This document shows, one piece after another, positions 20,948 to 29,039 of a stretch of 64,000 nucleotides of DNA (position 1 is the stretch's first letter; each line of letters opens with the position of its first letter). The DNA is from Akkermansiaceae bacterium (GTDB lineage: Bacteria > Verrucomicrobiota > Verrucomicrobiia > Verrucomicrobiales > Akkermansiaceae): contig JAKMGP010000029.1 of NCBI GenBank assembly GCA_022424905.1, forward strand, positions 1-64,000, written 5' to 3'. A program made the translations under genes and the position numbers. The notes beneath the pieces were generated by a model. That model had not been told where the DNA came from and did not search any database. It saw nothing but the letters and a program-made list of their open reading frames with translations.

Positions 20948-22354
20948 ATGGCAGAAGCCTCACTTCAACATTCGCTAAATCAGCAACAAAACTTTGCCCC
21001 ACAAATGCGGCAGAGCCTGGAGATCCTGCAAGCTAACACTCTTGAGTTAGGCCAGTTACTTCACCAGGCCATGGAGACCAACCCCGTCCTTGAAGACGTC
21101 ACGGAGCACGAATCACTCGACGAAATCACAGACACAGAAACTGAGGACCCCGATAACTACGACGATTGGCAGGAAAGTTATGACGATGATATGCGTGAGC
21201 TCTCAATCATGGAACGCCGTAACCAAGGCATGGGACAGGACGCCATTGAAGCTCGCGAACACTTTTACAACTCGATCGTCTCCCCCCTGACTCTACAAGA
21301 GCATTTAACTGAGCAGATTCGAGAAAGTGGACTTTCAGCAGAACACCAAGGAGACGCAAAAATCATTGTTGGAAATCTCACAGACCATGGCTATCTCGAT
21401 TCATCTCTTCAAGATCTTGCAATCAACCTTCAAATTCCCCTCGAACGGCTTGAGGATGCTCTTGCCACTATCCAAAATTTTGACCCCGCAGGAGTTGGAG
21501 CTGCTGACCTGCGAGAATGCCTTCTTCTCCAGCTTGATCACCTAGGCCTGGGAGCCGGACTTGAAGCAGAACTTGTTGATGAATACCTCGATGAAATTGC
21601 CCGCAACCATTTTCCCCAGCTGGCAAAAAAGCTTAATCTCCCTCTCGATACAATCATTGAAGCCATCAACCATATTCGCACACTTGATCCATCCCCCGGA
21701 TCACGCTTTCAAAATAACGGAAACCCCTATGTTCAGCCCGACGTCGAAATCAAACCAGGAGAGTTCGGTAACTGGACACCAAGCCTAACCGGCAGCTACC
21801 TCCCACGACTCCGCATCAACGACGAATACAAGGACCTCCTCTCGAGTTCAGGCGACGATCGCAAAACCCGAAACTACTTACGCAATCAGATCCGAGACGG
21901 TCGGGCCGTCATTCGCGCGATTGACCAGAGACAAGAAACAATACTCGCGATTGCGCGTGAGATCGTCGACCGGCAAAAACCCTTTCTAGAAAGGGGCACC
22001 CGCCACCTCAAGCCCATGACCATGAACGAGATCGCGGAGGTGATTGGCGTTCACCCCACGACCGTTTCGCGAGCGGTCGCCGGGAAGTATATTGACACTC
22101 CACACGGACTCATGGAGATGCGCAAATTTTTTGCAACGGGCTACCAAACGTCCGACGGTAAAGACGTCTCCAATGAAGGTGTTCGGGAAGCTTTACAAGA
22201 ACTCATCACAAGCGAGGACAGCAGCAAGCCCCTTTCTGACTCTAAGCTCGAGAAGCTACTCAACGAGCAGGGAATTAAGGTCGCGCGCCGAACCGTCGCA
22301 AAGTATCGCGAACAACTCAGCATCTTACCCTCACACTTGCGCAAGAAATACTAG
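20948..22354 (+). CDS. rpoN: RNA polymerase sigma-54 factor
   Basis: RpoN directs RNA polymerase to -24/-12 promoters that need an ATP-dependent activator. The glutamine- and leucine-rich region I is present (LQHSLNQQQNFAPQMRQSLE), followed by an acidic region II (EDPDNYDDWQESYDDDMRE), the core-binding domain (FDPAGVGAADLREC), the helix-turn-helix region (MNEIAEVIGVHPTTVSRAV) and the C-terminal RpoN box ARRTVAKYRE. ATG at 20948 is preferred; an in-frame TTG lies four codons upstream. The protein is 468 aa. A sigma-54 motif lies just upstream, and glnB in this window has another. Confidence 0.95.
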   Translation: MAEASLQHSLNQQQNFAPQMRQSLEILQANTLELGQLLHQAMETNPVLEDVTEHESLDEITDTETEDPDNYDDWQESYDDDMRELSIMERRNQGMGQDAIEAREHFYNSIVSPLTLQEHLTEQIRESGLSAEHQGDAKIIVGNLTDHGYLDSSLQDLAINLQIPLERLEDALATIQNFDPAGVGAADLRECLLLQLDHLGLGAGLEAELVDEYLDEIARNHFPQLAKKLNLPLDTIIEAINHIRTLDPSPGSRFQNNGNPYVQPDVEIKPGEFGNWTPSLTGSYLPRLRINDEYKDLLSSSGDDRKTRNYLRNQIRDGRAVIRAIDQRQETILAIAREIVDRQKPFLERGTRHLKPMTMNEIAEVIGVHPTTVSRAVAGKYIDTPHGLMEMRKFFATGYQTSDGKDVSNEGVREALQELITSEDSSKPLSDSKLEKLLNEQGIKVARRTVAKYREQLSILPSHLRKKY

Positions 22355-22385
22355 CGGTCCGAGCACGCCGCGCTAACCTTGTCAC

Positions 22386-23429
22386 ATGACAAGCGAAGAG
22401 ATCAGCAAAGCCCTCGGTGAGGTGAAATACCCAGGATTTTCACGAGACATTATTTCATTTGGCCTCGTGAAAAACTGTGAAATAGAAAACGACACTGCGG
22501 TGGTAAAAATACAGATCCAGACACAGGATCCAAAAATACCCCAAAAAATCTTTGAAGACTGTCACACCATTCTCGACCCGCTCATGGGAGACCCCGCGAA
22601 AGTGCGCATTGAGATCGATGTTCAAAGCCCCACCTCTTCGGGAGAAGCTTCCACCGGTTCAAGTTCGCTACCAGGGGTCAAAAGAATTATCGCGGTCGGA
22701 TCTGGCAAAGGCGGCGTTGGGAAATCCACCGTCTCAAGCAACTTAGCCATCGCCCTCTCAAAACAAGGACTCAAAGTCGGACTGTTAGATTGTGACCTTT
22801 ATGGCCCGTCAGTCCCCTTAATGTTTGGAGTCCCCCATCATCAACCACAGGCCGACAGCGAGGATCGCATTATTCCAATTGAAGCTCATGGTCTAAAACT
22901 CATGTCGATGGGATTCCTTCTTAGCGATAACTCCCCCGTGATTGTTCGAGGCCCACTGGCTAACCGCTATACTCAGCAATTTCTACAGCAAGTCGCTTGG
23001 GGCGAGCTCGACATTCTCGTTCTAGATCTGCCGCCCGGGACAGGAGACATCCAACTCACCCTCGTTCAAACCGTCTCACTAGACGGCGCGATCATTGTCA
23101 CAACTCCTCAAGAAGTAGCGATGATCGACGCCCGCAAGGCCGTCTCAATGTTCGCCAAGGTCAACGTCCCCATTTTGGGCATCATCGAAAACATGTCCTA
23201 TTTCGAATGCGATCACGGCAAGCGCTACCACCTATTCGGCGAGGGTGGAGCCCAACGTGAATGCGATCGGATTAAAGTCCCTCTCCTTGGCCAAATCCCC
23301 CTCGAACCGATCATTGGCAAACGGTGTGACGGGGGCGATCCAACCGCTCTCTTAAGCCCTTCTGAATCCAAGGCATCAGCAGCGTTCCATAATGTTGCAC
23401 AGACTCTTCTTGATCACGTTTCCGCTTAG
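22386..23429 (+). CDS. mrp: Mrp/NBP35-type Fe-S cluster carrier ATPase
   Basis: A 347-residue P-loop protein of the Mrp/ApbC family, which binds and transfers [4Fe-4S] clusters. The N-terminus is a MIP18/DUF59 domain (about residues 5-80). After a Ser/Gly-rich linker come the deviant Walker A GSGKGGVGKSTVSSNLA, the DLPPGTGDIQLTL segment, and ENMSYFECDHGKRYHLFGEGG. That last region usually has a CxxC pair; here a single Cys is seen with His near it, which may weaken the cluster site or make it rely on other residues. It follows rpoN by 31 bases on the same strand. IlvD, IspH and ThiH in the window are possible Fe-S clients. Confidence 0.92.
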   Translation: MTSEEISKALGEVKYPGFSRDIISFGLVKNCEIENDTAVVKIQIQTQDPKIPQKIFEDCHTILDPLMGDPAKVRIEIDVQSPTSSGEASTGSSSLPGVKRIIAVGSGKGGVGKSTVSSNLAIALSKQGLKVGLLDCDLYGPSVPLMFGVPHHQPQADSEDRIIPIEAHGLKLMSMGFLLSDNSPVIVRGPLANRYTQQFLQQVAWGELDILVLDLPPGTGDIQLTLVQTVSLDGAIIVTTPQEVAMIDARKAVSMFAKVNVPILGIIENMSYFECDHGKRYHLFGEGGAQRECDRIKVPLLGQIPLEPIIGKRCDGGDPTALLSPSESKASAAFHNVAQTLLDHVSA

Positions 23430-23494
23430 AATCGAAAGAATGGTTTCTTTTATTGGCACACCTTAGCTTGTTCTGCTAAATCTTTCCCCATCTT

Positions 23495-24409
23495 ATGAAA
23501 AGACGTCAATTCACTCAAATGACTGGTGCCTCGATTTTTGCCATGACTGGCTCATCAGCTTTGGCACAAAAAGCAGCCGCAAAGGGTGCTCCCTTCGCAG
23601 CAAAATTTGCACCCCACCCCGGACTCCTCTTCGGAGGAAAAGGCAAGAAACTCAGCTACGTCGATCAGCTCAAATTGGCCCATGATCTCGGCTTCCGTGC
23701 TTGGGAAGACAATGGACTAAAGGGCCAAAAGAATGAAACGATTGAACAGATCGCCGAATTCATGCGGGATAAGAAAATGGATCTCGGAGTCTGCGTAATT
23801 ACCGGCGGAGCCGGCGCTATGTTCAACAAGCCAACTGACGAACAAAAAGAAAAGGTTAAAGCAGAACTCGAGCGTGGGATCGAAGTCGCTAAAATCACAG
23901 GGCAAACGAACATGACCATGATCCCTGGCGCTCGTGACAAATCAATGACCCGCGAGGAGCAAATTAAAGCTTCAGTAGACAACATGAAGCTCTGCTGTGA
24001 CCTCGTTGAAGAACATGGAATCATCATGGCTCAAGAACCTCTTTCCCACAATGTCCGCGGTGGCGAGCCCCTCATTCGCTCATTTGCTGATGGCCACCTT
24101 CTGTGCAAGCTCGTGAACCGACCTTCTTGTAAATTACTTGCGGATTTCTACCATGAAGGGCAAATCGGTAATGGCGATAAACTCGTGGCAAATGCCGAAG
24201 CAGTTTGGGACCAAGTGAGCTACATCCAATACGGCGCCTCACCAGGCCGAAAAGAGCCAGGCACAGGAAAACTCGACTACGTTGCAGTGACCAAGTTCCT
24301 CCGCAAAAAGGGCTTCACTGGAGTCATTGGCATGGAGCACGGCGCCAGCAAAAAAGGCCAAGAAGGTCTCGATGCTCTCATGGCTGCCTATCGTAAGATC
24401 GACGCTTAA
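23495..24409 (+). CDS. Tat-exported TIM-barrel (hydroxypyruvate-isomerase-like)
   Basis: A 304-residue protein with a twin-arginine signal (MKRRQFTQMTGASIFAMTGS, then SALAQKA) and a xylose-isomerase-like TIM barrel. The barrel resembles the Hyi/IolE-type sugar isomerase family (AQEPLSHNVRGGEP and CKLLADFYHEGQIGNG hold likely metal-ligand acids and His; GVIGMEHGASKKG lies at the C-terminus). Periplasmic barrels of this type are common in Verrucomicrobia and Planctomycetes and probably act on sugars or sugar acids; the substrate is unknown. A strong terminator follows. Confidence 0.82.
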   Translation: MKRRQFTQMTGASIFAMTGSSALAQKAAAKGAPFAAKFAPHPGLLFGGKGKKLSYVDQLKLAHDLGFRAWEDNGLKGQKNETIEQIAEFMRDKKMDLGVCVITGGAGAMFNKPTDEQKEKVKAELERGIEVAKITGQTNMTMIPGARDKSMTREEQIKASVDNMKLCCDLVEEHGIIMAQEPLSHNVRGGEPLIRSFADGHLLCKLVNRPSCKLLADFYHEGQIGNGDKLVANAEAVWDQVSYIQYGASPGRKEPGTGKLDYVAVTKFLRKKGFTGVIGMEHGASKKGQEGLDALMAAYRKIDA

Positions 24410-24431
24410 AAAGAAACCTTTCTAACCAAGA

Positions 24432-24463
24432 ACCGCCTTAGTCTAAAGCTGAGGCGGTTTTTT
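24432..24463 (+). terminator. Rho-independent terminator after the TIM-barrel gene
   Basis: The ten-base stem ACCGCCTTAG pairs with CTGAGGCGGT (one T-G wobble) around the loop TCTAAAG, and a run of seven T follows. It lies 22 bases after the stop codon. Confidence 0.9.
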
Positions 24464-24480
24464 CATCCTCTCCCCGGATC

Positions 24481-24804
24481 CTATTCGAAAGGATACTTCT
24501 TTTGGTAAGCCTCAAGCTTTTCCTCGGCTTCCTTTTCACTTTTAGTAAGGACTTTCAATTCCTCCTCAAGGGCTGTAACTGCAGCTTTTGTTTCCTCAAG
24601 TTGCTTTTGGAGATCCTCAACTGACACCTCCAGCTTTTTCACTTTGATCTTGGCCATCTCAGCCCTCAACTTCTTAAGCTCATCTTCAAGAGATTTTAAT
24701 GCTACCTTCTCTTCTTCGAGCTGCTTCATCTCGGGCGAATCCTTAACATCCTGACAAGCGACCATCGAGAGAAGGACCAAAACGAAAATGACGGCATTAG
24801 ACAT
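24481..24804 (-). CDS. Small coiled-coil lipoprotein
   Basis: A 107-residue protein with a lipoprotein signal: hydrophobic FVLVLLSMVAC, the Cys at residue 17 being the lipidation site. The remainder is almost entirely a heptad-rich, Lys/Glu-rich helix (residues 25-100), so it should form a long coiled coil anchored to a membrane. The short hydrophobic start, followed by a charged rod, resembles Lpp-like or periplasmic spacer proteins, but no family is recognised. A longer coiled-coil lipoprotein lies 600 bases away on the same strand, with a DUF5069-like gene between them. Confidence 0.72.
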   Translation of the reverse strand: MSNAVIFVLVLLSMVACQDVKDSPEMKQLEEEKVALKSLEDELKKLRAEMAKIKVKKLEVSVEDLQKQLEETKAAVTALEEELKVLTKSEKEAEEKLEAYQKKYPFE

Positions 24805-24903
24805 ACCTCAAAGAATGCCTAAGAGACTGATCAAGTCAAACTCAACCCACTCTTTCCTTCTGGCCAATTGACAAGCCCGCCTTCCTTGCAAAACTCTCCC
24901 AGT

Positions 24904-25443
24904 ATGACCTGGGACGAAAAATTTAACGAACTCTTTAACCGCTGCCTCTCCGCCTACCAAAAAGGCAATTCAGATTTCATGAGCTACTACACTCCAAATG
25001 ATCATGAATTCCTTGCTAGTATTGGCTATAAACCCCGCGAACTCTTTGATTTTGTTGAGGACCACGCTGACGAGGGACTGCCTGCCAAATCGACAGCCCT
25101 TCTCGTAGCCGCGGTCCGGCGAGACTATTTTCTAGCCGTTCAAAGTGGCAAAACGAGCCCAAGAGTAATCTCCCGCGGTGATGTTCCATCTTTCAGTGAA
25201 ACATTTGAAGGATTCGCTTACCTTCCACGTATCGTCGCCAAAGCCGAAGCAAAGTTGCGCGGCGAACTTGATCCCGACATGATGTTTGGTTGTGGTGGGG
25301 ACCGAAAATTTCTCCGTGAAAATGGAGAAATCAATCCCGCTGATTTTCTACGACACGTCTGGGCCGCGGCTGGCGACCTCTCGAAAGTTACTGAATTTGT
25401 GAAAAAACAAAACACTAGCCCCCCGGCCTCTGCATCTTCTTAA
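24904..25443 (+). CDS. DUF5069-like protein
   Basis: A protein of 179 aa from the ATG at 24904. The C-terminal part FAYLPRIVAKAEAKLRGEL and the spacing to GGDRKFLRENGEINPADFL resemble DUF5069, a family I associate with Verrucomicrobia and Planctomycetes and whose function is unknown. No signal peptide or membrane segment is seen. The frame could start at the TTG at 24868, but that TTG is part of a -35-like TTGACA, so the ATG is preferred. Its 3' end overlaps the convergent lipoprotein gene by 29 bases. Family assignment is by eye. Confidence 0.7.
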   Translation: MTWDEKFNELFNRCLSAYQKGNSDFMSYYTPNDHEFLASIGYKPRELFDFVEDHADEGLPAKSTALLVAAVRRDYFLAVQSGKTSPRVISRGDVPSFSETFEGFAYLPRIVAKAEAKLRGELDPDMMFGCGGDRKFLRENGEINPADFLRHVWAAAGDLSKVTEFVKKQNTSPPASASS

Positions 25444-26359
25444 GATCCTCCTCCTCGGATCTCAAGCGCGCGATCACTAAATGACCATCCGAGTTGAGAT
25501 CATTCAATTTTTGAGCCTTGTCCCGATACATTTGGGAATACCCCAATGCTTTTTCTCTTCGTTTATTGCTACGTGCGAGGGAGTAATCACGTTGCCACTG
25601 AGATGATCGCGACTTGAGGTCTTGAATTTTCAGAAGTCGTAAATTCATAGAGTTCTCGATAGTTTGAACTTCGACTTGGATATCTTTCAAACGCTTCGCG
25701 ATAGCCTTTTGAGCAGCTTCGCTCTTGCGATCGGCCAAACCTTCTTTCCACTCTTTGTAGCGCTCCTCTCTTACTTTTGCATTATCCCTCAATTGAGCCC
25801 GATGAGCTTCGGCTTCCTCCTCGCTCATTTGTAGCATTTCCCTGACCTTTTTCGGAATTTCGCTGATGGGAACTGATTGGGGGCCCGAGCTCTGGTAAAT
25901 ACGGATTTCAACCGGATTTACCGACAGGACCCTAACCTCCTTATAACCTTCTCCCATGGTCGTTGAAAGATCGAGATTCTTCCCCACAACCTCTTTTCTG
26001 ACCTTCGCACGATATTTCGCCTGATAGTCCTCAAACCCCAATTCACTCTCTTCCAAGGATGCTCTAACTTCGTCAATCAATGACGTCACATTCTCCAAGG
26101 TCTTTGTGACATTGGAAATAGCTTCATTAATTTCTCCAGCCTTTTTAAGATCTTCTTCCGCCGCCTTCAGCTCAGCAAGCTTAGCCTTGGCTGTATCAAT
26201 AAACTTCCTGGTCGATTTTTTATCGAACTCGACTCCTGCAAGGTTAGCTTTCACTTGCTCAAGATCCACCTTCTTCTCGTCTTCAAGACACCCAACAAAA
26301 AAGAAGCAAGATGCAAGCAAACCCAATGATCTGATTAGGGAATGTAATTTAGAATTCAT
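25415..26359 (-). CDS. Coiled-coil lipoprotein, 314 aa
   Basis: The signal peptide has a lipobox FFFVGC, with Cys24 as the probable lipid anchor. Residues 30-115 form a predicted helical coiled coil (Lys/Glu/Ala-rich), a middle section with more beta character follows (VRVLSVNPVEIRIYQ, about 143-160), and residues 175-300 are again strongly charged helix. I recognise no family. The middle section with VPISEIPKKVREML may be a small beta domain between two rods. It starts with a good site (AGGAG five to six bases before the ATG) and overlaps the tail of the convergent DUF5069-like gene. Confidence 0.72.
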   Translation of the reverse strand: MNSKLHSLIRSLGLLASCFFFVGCLEDEKKVDLEQVKANLAGVEFDKKSTRKFIDTAKAKLAELKAAEEDLKKAGEINEAISNVTKTLENVTSLIDEVRASLEESELGFEDYQAKYRAKVRKEVVGKNLDLSTTMGEGYKEVRVLSVNPVEIRIYQSSGPQSVPISEIPKKVREMLQMSEEEAEAHRAQLRDNAKVREERYKEWKEGLADRKSEAAQKAIAKRLKDIQVEVQTIENSMNLRLLKIQDLKSRSSQWQRDYSLARSNKRREKALGYSQMYRDKAQKLNDLNSDGHLVIARLRSEEEDLKKMQRPGG

Positions 26360-26428
26360 GATTCTCCTAACTTAAGCAATAAACCCCACTGATCAAGAAC
26401 CATCAGAAGATGATTTTTTTCCGATTTA

Positions 26429-27082
26429 ATGCAAAGAATCGACACTAGCGAATCAGCCTGCCAAACTCTGCGGATGCGCGACTATCAAGGAGAGGAAATT
26501 TTGGTTATCTCACGTCAACTCTTTGACGAATTGGGATGTTTTCAAGGAATCAAAACTGATGTCGCCGGATACCTTGAAGCCATTCTTGATCCAGCAAACA
26601 ACTTCTTCATGGATCGTGGCAAAGCCGAAAATGACCCTTCCTTCAAACAAATCATTCCTTACGCCTTATTCCACCACAACGGAAAATATCTCCATTACAC
26701 TCGGGGGGAAAGCGGCGGAGAAAGCCGTCTCCACGCCCAAGGGTCCGTTGGTGTCGGCGGCCATATTAACCCAGTCGACGAAAGAGCCGACCCACTTGGG
26801 AAGGCGACCTACCTAGCAGGTGTGGAGCGCGAAATCGACGAGGAACTCAATATCACAGGTGGTCACAAAAACAGGATCGTCGGGCTCCTAAATGACGATA
26901 GCAATGACGTCGGCAAAGTTCACCTTGGGGTCGTCCATATCTTCGATCTCGAATCGGAAGACGTGACATCGGCGGAAGACGCCCTCGCCAACCTAGCTTT
27001 TCAGTCTTCTGAAGACCTCACAGGTAAGCTACACGGCTCCCTCGAAACATGGTCACGATTTTGTGTCGACGAACTGATCTAG
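26429..27082 (+). CDS. NUDIX-family phosphoesterase (COG4112-like)
   Basis: A 217-residue NUDIX hydrolase-like protein. The Nudix box is recognisable but spaced: [11 protein letters not shown] (residues 109-119), then [13 protein letters not shown] with the metal-binding REIDEEL. The N-terminal 70 residues ([17 protein letters not shown]) are typical of the 'predicted phosphoesterase, NUDIX family' group. It likely hydrolyses a nucleoside diphosphate derivative; the substrate is unknown. Its stop codon TAG shares the palindrome CTAG (27079-27082) with the stop of the convergent oppF-like gene, leaving no space for a terminator between them. Confidence 0.85.
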   Translation: MQRIDTSESACQTLRMRDYQGEEILVISRQLFDELGCFQGIKTDVAGYLEAILDPANNFFMDRGKAENDPSFKQIIPYALFHHNGKYLHYTRGESGGESRLHAQGSVGVGGHINPVDERADPLGKATYLAGVEREIDEELNITGGHKNRIVGLLNDDSNDVGKVHLGVVHIFDLESEDVTSAEDALANLAFQSSEDLTGKLHGSLETWSRFCVDELI

Positions 27083-28065
27083 TCGACGCAGCAAGGACAC
27101 TTTTGCACCCAATGATTTGGCGCAATTTCGACAAATGGTAATTCTCGCCCTACACTTTCGGAGTATCGAGCATGGTTCACTCGGTGACCAAAGGCGCAAC
27201 CTTTAGGGGGATCAATTGGACTAGGAACATCGCCGTCTAACACAACCCGCTCCCGCTCAGCTGTGGGGTCGGGAGTAGGAATAGCCGACAAGAGCGCTTT
27301 CGTGTAGGCATGCCGGGGATTGTTATAAATTTCATCAGCAGGAGCCAACTCCACGATCTTACCAAGATACATGACCGCAATCCGATCGCTCATGTGTTTA
27401 ACTACTGCCAAATCGTGGGCGATGAAAAGGTAGGACATCTCGAAGTCCCGTTGCAGTTCGAGCAAGAGATTCATCACCTGAGACTGAACAGAAACATCAA
27501 GAGCTGAAACCGGTTCATCTAGAACGAGGAGATCCGGATTGAGCGCCAAGGCCCGAGCAATCCCAATCCGCTGCCGCTGACCGCCAGAAAACTCAAAGGG
27601 AAATTTGCCTGCTGCATTTTCAGGCAAGCCAACACGATTCAAAAGTTCCGCCACCCTTTTCTGAATCGTTACGCGACCACCCATTTTTTGGATCACAAGA
27701 GGCTCAGCAACCAATTCGCCCACCGCCATCCGAGCATCAAGAGATTCTGCCGGATCTTGGAACACCATTTGAAAATCCTGGCGCAGCGGCCGGACCGCCC
27801 CCTGCCTCATGTGGGTAATATCGTGGCCCTTAAAAAAAACCTTCCCACTCGTGGGGCTTAAAAGACGCACCACTGATTTCCCTAAAGTAGATTTTCCACA
27901 CCCCGATTCACCCACCAGACCCAAAGTTTCGCCAGAATGGATATCAAAACTCACTCCATCGACCGCTTTCACAGCACCAATTTGCCTCATCATCAATCCA
28001 CCCCGAACCGGAAAATGCTGGCGAAGATTTTCTACTTGAAGAAGTTTGGGGGCATCATCGTTCAT
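27079..28065 (-). CDS. Peptide ABC transporter ATPase, OppF-like
   Basis: The second ATPase of an oligopeptide importer. Walker [14 protein letters not shown] (near residue 55), ABC signature [15 protein letters not shown], Walker [14 protein letters not shown], and H-loop [13 protein letters not shown] are all present. The C-terminal oligopeptide-transporter extension contains a cysteine pair near the end (QKCPCC), like the Cys clusters in the C-termini of Dpp/Opp ATPases. The ATG overlaps the stop of the preceding OppD-like gene by four bases, in a tight minus-strand operon of five transporter genes. It probably also serves the plus-strand transporter set at 34-38 kb; that is inference. Confidence 0.93.
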   Translation of the reverse strand: MNDDAPKLLQVENLRQHFPVRGGLMMRQIGAVKAVDGVSFDIHSGETLGLVGESGCGKSTLGKSVVRLLSPTSGKVFFKGHDITHMRQGAVRPLRQDFQMVFQDPAESLDARMAVGELVAEPLVIQKMGGRVTIQKRVAELLNRVGLPENAAGKFPFEFSGGQRQRIGIARALALNPDLLVLDEPVSALDVSVQSQVMNLLLELQRDFEMSYLFIAHDLAVVKHMSDRIAVMYLGKIVELAPADEIYNNPRHAYTKALLSAIPTPDPTAERERVVLDGDVPSPIDPPKGCAFGHRVNHARYSESVGRELPFVEIAPNHWVQKCPCCVD

Positions 28066-29039
28066 ACCTTAAAACATTGGGGACAAGTTTCCACCCAGTG
28101 ACCTGGCGTAATCTCACGGTAATCAGGACGTTGTCGGAGAATCGTAGTATCGTCACGTTCCATTCGCTGACAGAAACGACAACCAGAAACAAAATCCTGA
28201 ATCGAGGCGACCTGCCCAGGGATCGTATTAAGATGACTCTTTCGCTCGCTCTCGATTCGTGGAATCGAGCTAAGGAGCCCTTTTGTATAGGCGTGTTGCG
28301 GGTTAGCAAACAGTTCCACTACAGGAGCCCTCTCAACAATCCGCCCAGCATACATCACCACCACCTCATCACAGTTCTGGGCAATCACCCCAAGATCGTG
28401 AGTGATCATCAAAACAGCCATTCCAAGCTTCTGCTGCATGGATCCGATCAACTCTAAAATCTGAGCCTGCACAGTCACATCAAGAGCAGTTGTCGGTTCA
28501 TCGGCAATCAAAAGATCAGGCTCACATGCCAAAGCTATAGCAATCATCACCCGTTGCCTCATTCCACCCGAAAGCTGATGTGGATAACTAGAAATCCGCT
28601 TCTCTGGTGCCGGAATTCCAACCGCATCAAGTAACTGAACAGCCTTTTGCAACGCTTCTCGTGACGAGATTTTTTCGTGGATCTTCAGAATTTCTACCAA
28701 CTGCTTACCAATTCGATGAACCGGATTTAAAGCAGCCATAGGTTCTTGGAAAATCACCCCAATCTCACCTCCACGTATTTTGCGCATCTGGGACCGATCC
28801 ACTTTACGGAGGTCCTGCCCCTTAAAACTGATCTCACCTTCAAGGACATTTCCCGACGGTTTGGGAAGGAGGTCAATAATCGACATTGCAGTAACAGTCT
28901 TTCCGCAACCTGACTCACCGACCAAGCCAACCGTCTTTCCTGCCTCCACTGAGAACGAAACCCCATCAACTGCCCTAACCCAACCGGCGTCGGTATCAAA
29001 ACTGGTGACCAGCCTATCTATTTCCAACAAGCTGCTCAT
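28062..29039 (-). CDS. Peptide ABC transporter ATPase, OppD-like
   Basis: First ATPase of the importer. It has Walker [15 protein letters not shown], the signature [15 protein letters not shown], Walker [15 protein letters not shown] and H-loop [13 protein letters not shown]. The C-terminal extension holds four cysteines in the pattern GCRFC and then CPQC, resembling the site that carries an Fe-S cluster in some DppD proteins. It overlaps both neighbours by four bases, which indicates translational coupling. Length 325 aa is usual. Confidence 0.93.
   Translation of the reverse strand: MSSLLEIDRLVTSFDTDAGWVRAVDGVSFSVEAGKTVGLVGESGCGKTVTAMSIIDLLPKPSGNVLEGEISFKGQDLRKVDRSQMRKIRGGEIGVIFQEPMAALNPVHRIGKQLVEILKIHEKISSREALQKAVQLLDAVGIPAPEKRISSYPHQLSGGMRQRVMIAIALACEPDLLIADEPTTALDVTVQAQILELIGSMQQKLGMAVLMITHDLGVIAQNCDEVVVMYAGRIVERAPVVELFANPQHAYTKGLLSSIPRIESERKSHLNTIPGQVASIQDFVSGCRFCQRMERDDTTILRQRPDYREITPGHWVETCPQCFKV

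Noticed and set aside
23454..23468. Sigma-54-like TTGGCACACCTTAGC upstream of the TIM-barrel gene
   Set aside because: GG and GC are nine bases apart, not ten; the spacing is strict for sigma-54.
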